Positions 1-12,000 of a stretch of DNA of 64,000 nucleotides are shown here, piece by piece (position 1 is the first letter of the stretch; the number at the start of each line of letters is the position of its first letter). The stretch spans positions 7,210,001 through 7,274,000 of the forward strand of contig CM061098.1 in NCBI GenBank assembly GCA_030770545.1. Reading direction: 5' to 3'. The notes under the pieces were generated by a model, which saw only the letters and a program-made list of their open reading frames with translations, searched no databases and was not told the DNA's origin. Position numbers and translations under genes: made by a program. This stretch comes from Macropodus opercularis (taxonomy: Eukaryota; Chordata; Actinopteri; Anabantiformes; Osphronemidae).

Positions 1-108
1 GATCTGGTATTTTGGGGCAATTATCTGGACCAGAGACTTCAGAGAAGAGTTTCTCTATTACCTCAACATGGTTTCTTAGCGGTTTCTGCAGCAACGTCTC
101 AGTAAGAA
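1..108 (-). CDS. coding exon 2 (partial) of the unidentified left-edge gene
   Basis: The exon starts after an AG at 110-109 with a pyrimidine-rich tract. It completes the codon split by exon 1 (Phe). All 36 following codons are open to the window edge. Confidence 0.5.
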
Positions 109-548
109 CTGAGAATAAAAGCAAATTAAGACATGTTGACATGGCACAAACGCATCAACATCTAAACAGAACCATGCTCGGAATCAAAAGCATCATCTAT
201 TACATGATATGAATTAAAGTGAACCACACTTCCGAAGATTAAATGACATTTACATTATACAATGACATTTTATGACATTATTCATTAAAAAAGATGAAGA
301 ACAAACGACAGCCGACTTGGTGTTAGCGTCCATTCACGGGCTGACCTAGCTAGTTAGCCTTAGCTTAGCATAGCAGTGTCGTGAACTGACTGGTGGCTAT
401 GGCAACGCTAACTAGGTATGAGCTACGAGTGGTAACTAATTCCAGTTCAGCTGTGACGTGTAGATATTTTGGTTACACATTAAACGGTAGTTATCGGCAC
501 AGAATAAGCGGAATACTTACATCTAACCGTTGACGCAAACTGCTCCAT
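1..548 (-). CDS. 5' end of an unidentified minus-strand gene (two exons, partial)
   Basis: The start codon is the reverse complement of 546-548. Coding exon 1 is 548 to 521 (28 nt), followed by a consensus donor (GTAAGT). An acceptor (TTTTATTCTCAG) sits at 110-109, and exon 2 opens at 108 and stays open to base 1. Splicing keeps frame and gives a protein starting MEQFASTVRFLTETLLQ, then a helix-like charged stretch (about residues 18-45) that runs off the window. A weaker donor (GAG|GTAATA) exists at 61-60 but is not needed. I do not recognise the family. The coupling of a short first exon, a perfect donor, an in-phase acceptor and an upstream CRE/ETS element argues for a real gene transcribed away from kdrl. 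The rest of the gene lies outside the window. Confidence 0.6.
521..548 (-). CDS. coding exon 1 of the unidentified left-edge gene
   Basis: This exon encodes nine codons plus one base, starting MEQFASTVR. Its donor is GTAAGT on the minus strand at 520-519. The short length is typical of a first coding exon. Confidence 0.55.
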
Positions 549-620
549 GTTCGGCCTCTCGCCGCTGAAAAGTGTTTGATTGACGTCACTTCCAAAGGCC
601 CGCGAAACGAGGATACAAGA
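549..620 (-). promoter_or_regulatory. promoter-proximal CRE/ETS composite of the left-edge gene
   Basis: Read on the minus strand, 593-581 spells GGAAGTGACGTCA: an ETS core directly joined to a full CRE palindrome (TGACGTCA, 581-588). It lies about 33 bases upstream of the candidate ATG at 548. Such ETS-CRE composites are typical of TATA-less housekeeping promoters. No TATA box is visible. Whether it also fires on the plus strand cannot be seen. Confidence 0.5.
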
Positions 621-2480
621 GAATTAACTGTAAATATGAGATGAACAGACATTCATACCTTATTTATATTAAACTAGCTAGTTCATATTACGCACAATGC
701 GGTGTCTTATATCATCGCATTACAACTAAGTTAACGCTACAGCTAAAGAGTTAGCCCTTAAACTGGTTAGTCAGTGTAAGGAGGGAACTAGCTAGTTACA
801 GATGATTAACTGAATATTATAATTAAAGAGATAGTTGTATTCGTATATGTGTAGTTTGCTGGCAGTTCAAATTTGACTAGTTAGATTATTTTTTATTAGA
901 ACATGAACTAGTTTCTGTTTGGTAGGTTGCTAATAACAAAACCTTAACTTCCCTGGCATCCCATGAATAGTTGCGTATCACTATTTAATATCACAAGTGG
1001 CCTGTAAACAATTAGGCAGTTTTTGCAATAAATTCACCTTTGTTCTTGTTAAGATCTTGCTAAACAAACCTGCAAAATGAGCACATGTCATAGTTACTAT
1101 AGTATTGTTACAGTATCAGTAGCAATATATCCTGAGGTTCTAAGTTTTCACTTGGAGGATTCCTGTCGACCGTCATCTGAATCCTTGTCCTCTTGTGTAA
1201 ACTTGCCAGTAAAACGTGCCCCTCGTCCTGGGTTTTCGTCAGGGCAGGCAGCCAGACGCGACCTACAACGGTGCTGAAGAAAGACTATTTTACTGCTTCA
1301 TTTACCCAAGAAGACTTTGCTATTGGGTCAGACGGAAGTGCACACACTGTGCGTGTAGAAGCGGTTCGACCCCCATAGTGTGTTTTAAACACCACATTCT
1401 AAAATAAAACACTTTAAATCCTCCTCTCAGCTGGTAACTTCCAGCAATTGTTCATCAGTGAGTTTATCTTGTGGTGCAATGGGGTTGTCTCCTTACTGAA
1501 AACCTTAGTGTAAACACACACTGAGAAAACAGTTGCATACCTGATGAGGTGCGATAGCCTGCATTCATACATAGAATTCAATTCAGTCTGCAAAGTGAGC
1601 ATGATTAATTTAGAGACAAGGCAAGACAACATGCCCTTTGATGGAATAAGCAAATGTGTTTGTGATCATTCTTGCCAACTGAGTATGGACGCTACTGAGT
1701 GATTTCAAGAGAGGAAAAGGTTCGTATTGTAAGCTATAGTTACAAATGTTACGTTAGATGTGAACATTTTGAAGCTTGTGAACTGCGTTGATCCTGAATT
1801 CTAGAAAGCACAAGGTCTCTCTGAATTTAACTAAGTTGTTTCCCATGTCCTTATATGTCACTGTCTTCCTACAGGGATGGGGCTCGTCACAGACTTGTTT
1901 GCTGTGTGTTAAGCCTCACTGGCAACACACGCACTGCAGATCCAGTCCCCGAAGTGTTGGTTGTTCAGTTCTGGCACAGGCGGAAAGGTGAGGGCAGGAT
2001 GTTCTTATTTACAGGGCCTGCTACTATGACCTAAAGCAGCTAAGTGATTGTTGTGATGATGAAAGACAACTGTCTGCGGCACATCCACGCACTGCAGGCC
2101 ACTGCTGGACAAAAGATTATTTACACTGATATAAAAAGCAGTGTATCCTGTTTCTGAGGTTAAAAATAAACCCAGCAAATGTTTATTCAGATAATGTGGA
2201 TTCAGCCTGATGCCACTGTGATTGTTTACTTTTTATTCTTTTGCTTCTTGAGACAAGATAACCGCTGTTACCTTTAATCTTAGTTACACAGTTGGTTGAT
2301 TTCAGTCTGTCACACACAAAGGTCAGAAAGAAAACAAATGTGTCTGGTCAGTTGTGACCAGACACACTACCACGAACCAGTAAAGTGCTGTTGTCACATA
2401 GAACTGTGCAACAATCGCTTTAGTGATTTAGCTCAGTTTGTTTCTTTATGGCAGCATTACCACAGTGTAATTAGTTCTCG
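621..2480. other. intergenic stretch between left-edge gene and kdrl
   Basis: No complete gene is seen. Two fragments look exon-like on the plus strand. The first is an open frame at 1181-1378 ending in TAG, with AATAAA at 1403-1408. The second is 1875-1987, bounded by a good acceptor (TTCCTACAG) and donor (GTGAGG) and open in two frames. They do not join into one reading frame in an obvious way, so I do not call a gene. Confidence 0.4.
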
Positions 2481-2970
2481 CGAAGTGGCTCCTTCCCTGC
2501 GTCCTGAGGGATGTTTCCCCTCCAAAGTGACGTCGCATCCTTCGCGTCTCCTTAAAACACCCGCACGGACCGACGCGTAGAAACGAGGCGAGAGGGAGGA
2601 GAACGTCCAGTGCGGTTCGGAGTCGGAAGCTGATTGGTTTTGCATTTGCGGCCCAAACCAGGCGTCAGTTGGAGGCTGCGGACACAGTTCACCCAACTTC
2701 GCTGTCGTCTAAAGTCGTTCATTTAACTCGGGCACCTGCCCTGACTTTCCAGCGGGACACCCAGCCCTCATTCCGGGACCAGAAGTTGGACACCGCGCGT
2801 CATGGGTTACGCTGCACCTGAGAGTTTAATGGATTCGCAACACGATTTTTGAAGAGAAAATCACGACTTCGATCTAGGAAGAAACTTGTGGTGCTTCCCG
2901 GGAATTATCTGCCAGGGACGGTATTCCTGTATTTTGGGCACAGGACTTGGATTTTGGTTGAGTTGGCAGG
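2480..2970 (+). promoter_or_regulatory. kdrl: CpG-rich promoter and 5' UTR region of kdrl
   Basis: CpG density rises sharply from about 2480 compared with the flanks. An ETS core (CGGAAG, 2624-2629) and an inverted CCAAT box (ATTGG, 2633-2637) stand 10 bases apart. No TATA box is evident, so a dispersed or initiator-type start within roughly 2640-2760 is the likely arrangement, leaving a 5' UTR of 200-300 nt before the ATG at 2971. The exact start site cannot be fixed from sequence. ETS input fits the endothelial expression of VEGF receptors. Confidence 0.5.
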
Positions 2971-3034
2971 ATGGTCGCCTTCCAGCTCCTCACATCGCTT
3001 TTAGTTATTCTGGGTTGTTCGTCGCTCGTAAATG
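2971..3034 (+). CDS. kdrl: kdrl exon 1: start codon and signal peptide
   Basis: This exon encodes 21 codons plus one base, starting MVAFQLLTSLLVILG: a short N-region followed by a hydrophobic core, as expected of a signal peptide with cleavage near residues 19-24. The donor is GTAAGA. Intron 1 (3697 bp) is the longest of the gene, as is usual in this family. Confidence 0.9.
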
Positions 3035-6000
3035 GTAAGAAGCCATTCATGTTTAAGAGGAGGTCTTTGTACATAGTCGGGTTTTATGGGATTCCTTTCA
3101 CTGAGTGGCTGAATTAATGTTTTTTAGGACACTGGACATAATTAACTGCCATTCATTAGAAAGAGATCTACGGTGTTTTTATCATTCATCTTTAACATCG
3201 TATTTCTCCTCTGAATAAATGTAATAAGAACACTGGGGCAGCTTATATGTGATCGTAACGTTTGATGAACACGTTTCGTTTTGTGTGTAAATCACAGCAA
3301 TGTTTGATTTGTACATTTTGGGAACGTGTTAAAACACCTGCAGTTCTCATATGCGCCGGTAGAGGGAGTGTTGCCCTGTTGCAATTGGGTGATTATTAAT
3401 GGCTTAATAGAATGTAACAAATTCAACAGGTAAACATAAAAAATAGGCAGACTTTGCATTTTCATTTAAAATAATCTTTTTGATCCAATTATACTGATGT
3501 TTACTTTGTTATTTTAAATGAAATGTTCTAAATTAGGCTTTATTATACAAAACGTGTATTCAATCAATAGTTTGTGAACAGGATTAAATATGAAAGATCA
3601 GCTTCATTGTCTCAATGTCAAGTAACAAAAACAACACATTGTTTAAAAAGTGGATGTTCCTCCACTTTGTGCCAGGTCTAGTGCAGAGATTCACAGTACG
3701 TCTTCCTTGCAGTTTCTAAATAAACAGCACATCCAAACAAAGGAAATACTGCTCACGTTCACCCGCTTTCCACCACTGCACACACACAGGCACACACACT
3801 CATGCATAGTTTCAGCCCATGTAGCTTTGTCTATGGTGTTTTGAAGTAGATTTCCTTCACTGTCCACACACAAAGCGTGGGAAAGACACAAGGAGGAAGC
3901 GGACGTAGGGTTAAGAGGTAGCCTGGAATTGTTCTGGCTAGTAAAGGTCAAGGAAACGTGACATGCTACCTGCATGCAAAGATGTCTTCTTGTTGCTCCT
4001 TGTGCTCGTATTCACCTATGTCAAACTCCATCCATAAGACAACAGGATGGAGGAAAGGAGGGCATTGTTTCTGCAGAGGTACCGACTGGTAGAGCCATTA
4101 GTTACTGATGGAGCTTCAGGCTGTCACCTGACTGGCAAATGGTCTACTCTGGCAACGTTTCAAATATAATCAACCAGGATAAGACACCAGAATTAAAACC
4201 CATTTTAGATCCTGTCAGTGGTGCCACAGTGAGACAATACTGACCTGTCTGGAAAATTGCTAATTTAATTTGCTCTTTCTCCTTTGTGACATCACTTTGC
4301 ACTAGCAGATATTTGCTCCGCTTGATTGCAGAAAAACTTTAATGCTCCATAATGACCTTGACTTTGTTACTAAGACTGGGATACCTGTAATATTCCCAGT
4401 GACCTCTGTCTGACGGTATAAACATATAAAGCTATATAAAAGGTATTTTATAGCATATTATTTGATATAAAATTATGAGACAAAATTGAAGAAACACTTT
4501 CTGAGTATTGGTTATGTAATTTGTAGTCAGTAGTGTTTTAAGGCAAAAGTTTGGAAAAACATAAAAGAATGTGTTCATATGTCTTGCTGTGTTGATTGAA
4601 ACATGTAATGACTGAAGCAATGAATTAAATTCAGTGGTTTATTTTCTACAATGAGGACAATGTTAAGGCCTAGAGGGAGTTTATGTTGTGTCTAATTTGC
4701 TTTGAAGTATTTTGTCTTCCTGCTTGGAAGCTTGAGATGAAGTAGAAAATGGGAGTGATGAGAGGGCAGCCAAGTGCAGTGTGTCTGGGTCAGTGTAGGC
4801 ACACGAGAAACACACACCTGGCTTGGGAGACTTAACAGCACAACATAAAAAGTCAAGAGATGTTTAACTTTACAAATTGCTTTGTGTAGTTATTCTTAGG
4901 ATCATCCAGCACATGATCCGTACAAGGCCCATGCACTCCTAGCAAACTATGTTTGCTTTGGATTTCAATTTCAAGGAGCTCCTGTCTCCTTTCTGGTCTT
5001 AATCATACATTATGGAATAAGAATTCTCTGGGTTTAATATTTGGATCACCCATCCAGGGGAGTGTTGTTTGTTGGCTTTGCTCAATTTTATATAACCTGC
5101 AGTGGCCACCCATCATGGCCAGATGTTCCTTTAGTTTGCCTTTTTAAGAGGAGTCAGGAGTGTTTGTCTCCAACCCTGATATACAACTAATAAAAAAGAC
5201 AATCTCTCTAACTGTTGTCCTAACCAGGCAGTTGGCAAAGTGGAGGAGTTTCAGAAGGCTCCATGTGAGAATTATTCAGGACACATGTGACGTAGCCAGA
5301 GTAGTGATGCAGTGAGCGCTTCTTATTGTAGCAGGTAGACTAACCAACTAAAACTTAGGTTGTGCATTGAATTGATTTCTATTTAGTCATTTAAATCATT
5401 ATCTATCTCCTATCCACAGGCTCAGCAGATTGCATTAGATTTGCACCAGGATAGGTAGTTTTTCTCCTAGACTGCTCACCACACGCTGCTGTTTTACTGC
5501 TTTCACCATGCTGATGTGCTTTATTGCTACATTTACCTTGGAAACAGCAAAGAAATAGCTTATCTTGTTGGTTCACAGTGGTGTGGGAAATGTGTTGAAA
5601 TGAGGTGTGCACTCTTACAAAGAAGAGGGAAGTCCTCACATTATTTTCAGGCCTTGAAGGGCTGTGACTTGGGGTTTCCTGTTCATTTCAGGAACAGTAT
5701 CATCTTGTCCAGGAGTAGTATTTATTATGCTGTGTGATTGCATAATGTATTGCATACATAATGATTGCGAGGCGGGGGTCATCTCACCTACAGCTATGTC
5801 AACTCATGATGTCATTACCATGCTGGTTTTCTTTATGATTGCCAGCATGTCACTTGTTTTAATTTTCATGAAATTGTTGTTAGCACTCGAAGCTCAAGGA
5901 CAGAATTTTTGGCTTTTAGACTAATTTTGGTTGACGTTTCTCTGTCAGTAGTTTCTTAAATTATAATATCTCAACTCAAGATCTCATAATCAGTTGACTG

Positions 6001-9000
6001 AGATCCTGTACCAGAAGTCTTTTTCTTTCTCCTGCCTTTCTGTTGATTTTACGCCTGTTTTCTTTTTAATGGCTCTTAATGGGAACTAGCCCCAGGACTT
6101 TTGAACCAACACAACAGGCACATTCTCCTGCACCCTTTCTACAGAGGAATGCAACCCACAGCTGTTGCAGAGGATTTGGAGTTTGGGGAATTTGAGTCTT
6201 GCTGAGGTCAGCAACTCCAACGATGGCTTTGAGGGTGTCGGCGTGGAGATAAAACTGTGGGATTTATTTTTTTATGTGTTTGGCCCCTGCTGACATCTGT
6301 AATGTGTTACTGAGGTAAATGGCAGAAGATGTACAGTTGTAAGAGATGAGCTCCCTCTAAGTGCAATTTGAGGCTACAGTGATGTTTTTGATTCAGTTTA
6401 TGCAAGCTGATGCCAGACTCATCAGTCAAAGAAATACTGTTTGGAATAAGTAAATATGTGTCCTATAGACATCAACATGATACACTGTAGTTTGTACGGT
6501 AGTTTGCCATTTGCACTAGTAAAGTATTCCAGTGGTCAGATGTAAATCCCAGCTGTTACTGGTAGCTGGTACTCTCAGGACAGGTAACCAGTCCACAATA
6601 GGGCTTAGTTAGGTTCTTCCTAAGGACATTATTATATATTATGATATTAATTATTAAGAGATGCTGTAAACGAGCAGGATTTTTTGACCTTCTTCCTAAG
6701 TCGTCTATTTGTGTGTGTGCATCTTCAACAGGACATTTGGAGAGAAAACACTCACCTAAACTTCAGCCATCAAAAGATCCGCTGGTTCTGCATAAGACAG
6801 GTTCTTTACACCTTACATGCAGGTATGTAACACATGTAACTCTTTTTTGGCATTAAAGGGTTTTTTGCCTCTGTTTCTGAATTGTCACCACTTCCATAAA
6901 CCACTCCCACACCTCTTCTTACTGTCAGCAGTGACAAGCACTTCACCACAGTGACACCCCAATGTTTGTAATTTTGTTAAGATGTCCTGGGAAAAATGTG
7001 TTGCATTCACATTTGCGGAGTCTTGCATCATTTTGCAGGCCTGCAAAGAATGTAATGCTTCCCTACAAGGCTATATTCTAAGCAACTGGGCCATACGGCA
7101 CTGTCTTGTTTTCACTTGGTCAGAGCTGGAGGTTGCTTGACCCAAACGTCTGCAGGCAAAGGCAGTGGTATGCAAGACATTTTTGATGTTCCTGTGGGAT
7201 CTCTTTAATGAGAGTTTTAAAATGGATGCTGTGTGGAAAGAATGTGTTAGCTGAGCACCATTCAACAGCAACAAGTTCCCATGTGAAAGTTCAAGTTATC
7301 AAATGACTCAAGATTGACTCAAAATAAACTTAAAATGAACATCAAGCCAAAACGTCTCATGGACAGAAGCAGCCGCTGCCTTCCTGCACTAAAAAAAGCT
7401 TACACGGTCATTAACAGCTACAGTATGTTTCCTCAAAATAGATCCAGTGCTTTGTTAATGTAGGACAATAATGCAATATCAATGTTTAAAATTCAACATT
7501 TTTAAAAGAACAGGTGTTTTCCAAACACTGTGAAAAAGCAACGCTTAAATTAATAACACTGTCATTCTCTGTCTTTCACCAGAGGTCGTGGCCCACTGCA
7601 ATGGACGCTCGGCAATCCCCAAAGATCAAACACATCAGAGGGCGTGAAGATAGAGCAATGTGTCACCAAGAATCATTCCCACTCGCACTGCAGCAAACTA
7701 ACAGTTTCATTCTTAAATGCTAACGACACAGGAAGATACAGTTGTAAATACACCACGGACGATTCAAAGAACTCAATCACCTCAACCTATGTTTATGTTA
7801 AAGGTGAGACCCGCAAAACATAATAGCTCCTTTGTTTTTTCAATCACTGGGAATAGAAACCCATGTAATCTTTGTCTGATTCTTGACAACTGAAATTATA
7901 CAAAGAACTGGGCTATAAAGGCAGATAAGAGTCCTCTTTGAACTAAATTGCTTGGTTGAGAAAATGCTCACAATAGAAGCCTTGACGGACTGATTTTCAT
8001 CTGCTGACGCCAGTGGAGGGTCTGGTGTTGAACAAATCAACAAATAAGAGCACTTAAAAGAGAGAAAGAAAGGAAAACTGTTTGAAATGGTATGCACTGC
8101 GACTGTGTTGCTGATTTCATGCAGGATGGTGACTGTGAGCCACTGGAATTCAGACTGAAGTTTCAGTTCTCCTTCTGGGAGAGACTCTGACAGAGCAGAA
8201 GTAATTTCTTTGGTGCTATGGCTTCTGAGTGTAATTGCACGGGAAACCCTGGTCACTGGCTGATTTCCTGCTCTGGCTACTTACTGCTTGGTGTACAAAA
8301 ATTGAAACTTTGAGCCAGTGGGATGTGTGCATGAGACAGACTTTCCCCTTGGCTGTTTACTAGATCAATTTACATGCTTACTATTCAAATAATACTTCCG
8401 TTACCACATCACTACTGCTTGACCATACACCTATCAAAGAATATTTATGTATCAATATTTCCACGTTGGTCATGTGGGTGGTCTACCTACTCAACACTAT
8501 AGCCTGAGTGTGCTATGTTTATTTGCCTTATCCAGTTGGACTAATCTCTTTATTTCTGTGTTGGATGTCCTGACATCTCTGTAAATTAGTTGCACTGCTC
8601 TTGCATAACATTTTTGACCCTGTTTTAAAAACAGCTTGCAAATTTTCACAGTTATCCCAAGGGGGCAATGTATGGGGCTCATCTGCCCTGAAATGCTGTT
8701 TCTGTCTGACCTGCATTTCTGATGTTCACTGTCATTTGTCCCTCAGATCCTGAGCAACCATTTGTGAATTCCTATTCTCACAGTCCTCACGTTGTGGACA
8801 TCCTTCGGAATGACACTAGCATTACAATCCCCTGCCGCACTTCCTTTCCTGATGCCGTTGTGACACTGAGAACGGTAAGTCCTTACAGAATGAATCATTA
8901 CTGCATAGACAACACTATAAGTATATTGTATGTTGTCAGATGACCTTGCTTAACATGGACCTTAAAGGGAATTATGCTAACATCAGATGAGAATAGAAGA

Positions 9001-12000
9001 TTGTTAATAATGCCACAGCAGCTGTTCTTAAGGTGCTTTACTGTTTTTCACATCCTTTGCATGTAAAACCACTTTAGAACACAGACCAGGGACAGTGGGC
9101 CTGTCTGAAGCTCAGGGCCATTGAAGGGAGTCATTCTGTCTGCTTCCTATCAGAGCAGGAAGGTGCTCTGGGAGTGGCCTTCTCAGAATAGACTCTTAGG
9201 ATAAATTTAGTCACTCATCTCTTACAAACACCAGGAAATGCAGTAGAGACAGCAGAGACTGTGTTCAGTCAAAGGAAACAACAGGTAATTTATCTTTAGG
9301 AATATGATCTACATTTGTTCACAGAAGAATGAGATGTGACTGGAGGAATTTTGCCTCAGTGATTTCCGCAAAGCCTGTCATCTTTCTGTAAAACTCATTC
9401 TGCAGCATGAAAGCCATGCTGACAAAGTGACTAAGCCAGCCACAAAGGTCGTGGACCAACTCATCTGTCCCATATAGTGAGACAGTGGCTGAAGAACATT
9501 CCTGCTATTACTATCTATTACATTCTTCCTTCCTGCTCTCTTTGCCTCCTTCCTTTTCCTTGACTCCTCTCCGATCCCAACTTCTGGCATGAGAACAAAC
9601 AGCAGCAGGAACACACATCAGCAGGCACATTTCTGAGTCCACAATGTTTTGTGCTCCATTGCATAAATAGTTGCAGAGATTACACTCCACAAAACAATAA
9701 AAACTAATTACTCCCACAGATGCCTGTCCCCAGCTGAGCCCAGCAGAGCATGAGTTACACGTTAAATGGAGTTGAAAGCATTACACTTCATTCTGTCTGG
9801 CTCAGTGATCTCTGATGAACACCAATACATATTTTGGGTACTGATGAAACCTCTGTGCTCTTCTATCGTGATTGCAGCTCCCTTCTTTACCTGAGGAAAT
9901 GCTGAAAGATAAGCAATGGAATCCAAAGGTGGGATTCAAGATTCCCTACAGCCCAAACACTGCCAATAGAATACTCATCTGTCACACCACCGTCAACGGT
10001 CATGAGTTCAACTCAACGTACTTTATTCAGATACACAGTGAGTCCTTTGTTACTCTGGCTCTGTACTTGGTCTGGCTCTCACTGAGACTTAAGACAATCA
10101 CTGATAAAGATTTTTCTTTTTTTCACTAATTTTTTTTTTTTCAATTTCACAGCTCTTGAACTTAAAAATGTGAAAATCACCCCAGATCGTAGCAGAGTGT
10201 TAGTCGGAGACACTCTTACCCTCAACTGTACTGGCGATACCACCTATAATGGAAGAATCGACTTCACGTGGGATTTTCCAATGAAGAGAGTAAGTTAGCT
10301 ATTTAGTGTTAGAGCACACAAGTGTGTGCAAACACTGTATTTCTGTAGGTATTGTAGCAGTGGAGCTCATGGTGCTTACTTGGTCTTCAGGAAAATCGAC
10401 ATTATACAATCAAGACCAGAAGTACAGTTACTGGAAAGGTGATGGTGATGAGCAAGGCTTTATTTTTGCCAAACATTTCTATGGAGGATAAAGGGATATA
10501 CCGCTGCAGAGCTGAGATTGGACCCACAAAACATATAAACGCCGTAGCAAAAGTCATGGTCTATGGTGAGTAAGCTTTGAACGGGTTAAAAATCATGTTA
10601 TGTTTTTTAAATGATCACTTAAAAGAGCATTTAAATTATCAGCATTTAAATGTATAAGTAAAATATAATAATTTTTTATGACAGTGATTATTATTTCTGT
10701 CCTTTTCACTAATTTATTCCAATATCTTCATCATGTCATTAATCTTTTTTCAGAGCATCCATTCCTAAATATATCCTACAAGCAGTCTAGTTCAGTTCAG
10801 ACTGTGATAGAAGGTAAAAAGAGACTTGTATTTGAACCCAAAGTCAATGCCCTTCCACCACCAGACAAGGTAACATGGTAAGTAACCATTTACTGCCACT
10901 ACACTATAATATCTGTACAGTAAATTAAGGATTAATTGAAACAGCACCACTAAAGAAAGAAGTAAGACAACTGTTGTCCTATAATTGATTATATTGTTTA
11001 TGGCATATAAGCTTGTCCATGCTTTCGATTTTCAGGTTGAAGGATGAGATCCCTATTAACGATTCCTCCTGTTATAAGGTGTCTGGTTATAGCTTAATCA
11101 TCACTAATGTGCAATCGAGCGATGCTGGAGTCTACACTATAAGCTTGGGCAACCAAGTACACGGCCTGTACAAGAATCTGAGCTACGCACTGTACGGTAA
11201 GATCTTACTATAAACCTAATAATTTATGCCGACCCTTAGGAGATTGAGCAATGTGTTGGCTGTGGCTGCCATAACGCTGCTTTTGGTCCAGTTCACTGGA
11301 CGGCAGGTAGCATCTCTAGTATGAGAGGAATTTGGGGCTTGTTGATTCCAGGCTGGATGACGTAGCAGGGGCAGCTGTTGTTGATTACTGGGGCTCTTTT
11401 GAAGGGGCTTTGTGTAGTGTGTAATGGCCTGGGCTAAATTCTGCACGTAGACTCCGGACGCGCGAGGCCTCCCCTCAAAGTGTGCAGCGCGTTTCTGCAT
11501 CCTCACCATGTGTACATTGCAGTATAGCACATGTAAATGTTTTGTTCTCAAAATAGCAGATGGGGGTTTGTAATGCTATTATATAATATTAACATCATCA
11601 AGTACCACAAGGATGCAAATACTGGAAAAAAGTGTGACTTCTGACTTGTATTTGCTTTATTTATACACTGGAATGACAAAAACGTACAGACACAAACAAT
11701 GTGAACAGAGGTTCCTGGTATCAATTAGAGAAGTATTTTAACCTTTGTTTGTACGTTGTTCACAGATGTTAGATCTGTCACAGTTCACAAGATCATAAAT
11801 GAGAGGGTATATTGAAAGTTTCAGCTGTTCAGAGTTGAGAGAATGGCTTTGTGATGTAAGCTGCCATAGGTAGCTGCATAGTGATTTTTCACTAGACACC
11901 TAGACAGGGGGCACAGTGGCGTCAGTCTTTAACCTACAGCCGCAGGATATGTCATTCTTTTTCTATACAGAATCTGAAAAATAACTGGTATCAGGAATAA

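Noticed and set aside
7840..8256. 138-codon minus-strand ORF in kdrl intron 3
   Set aside because: No promoter, splice context or domain; composition typical of a chance open frame.
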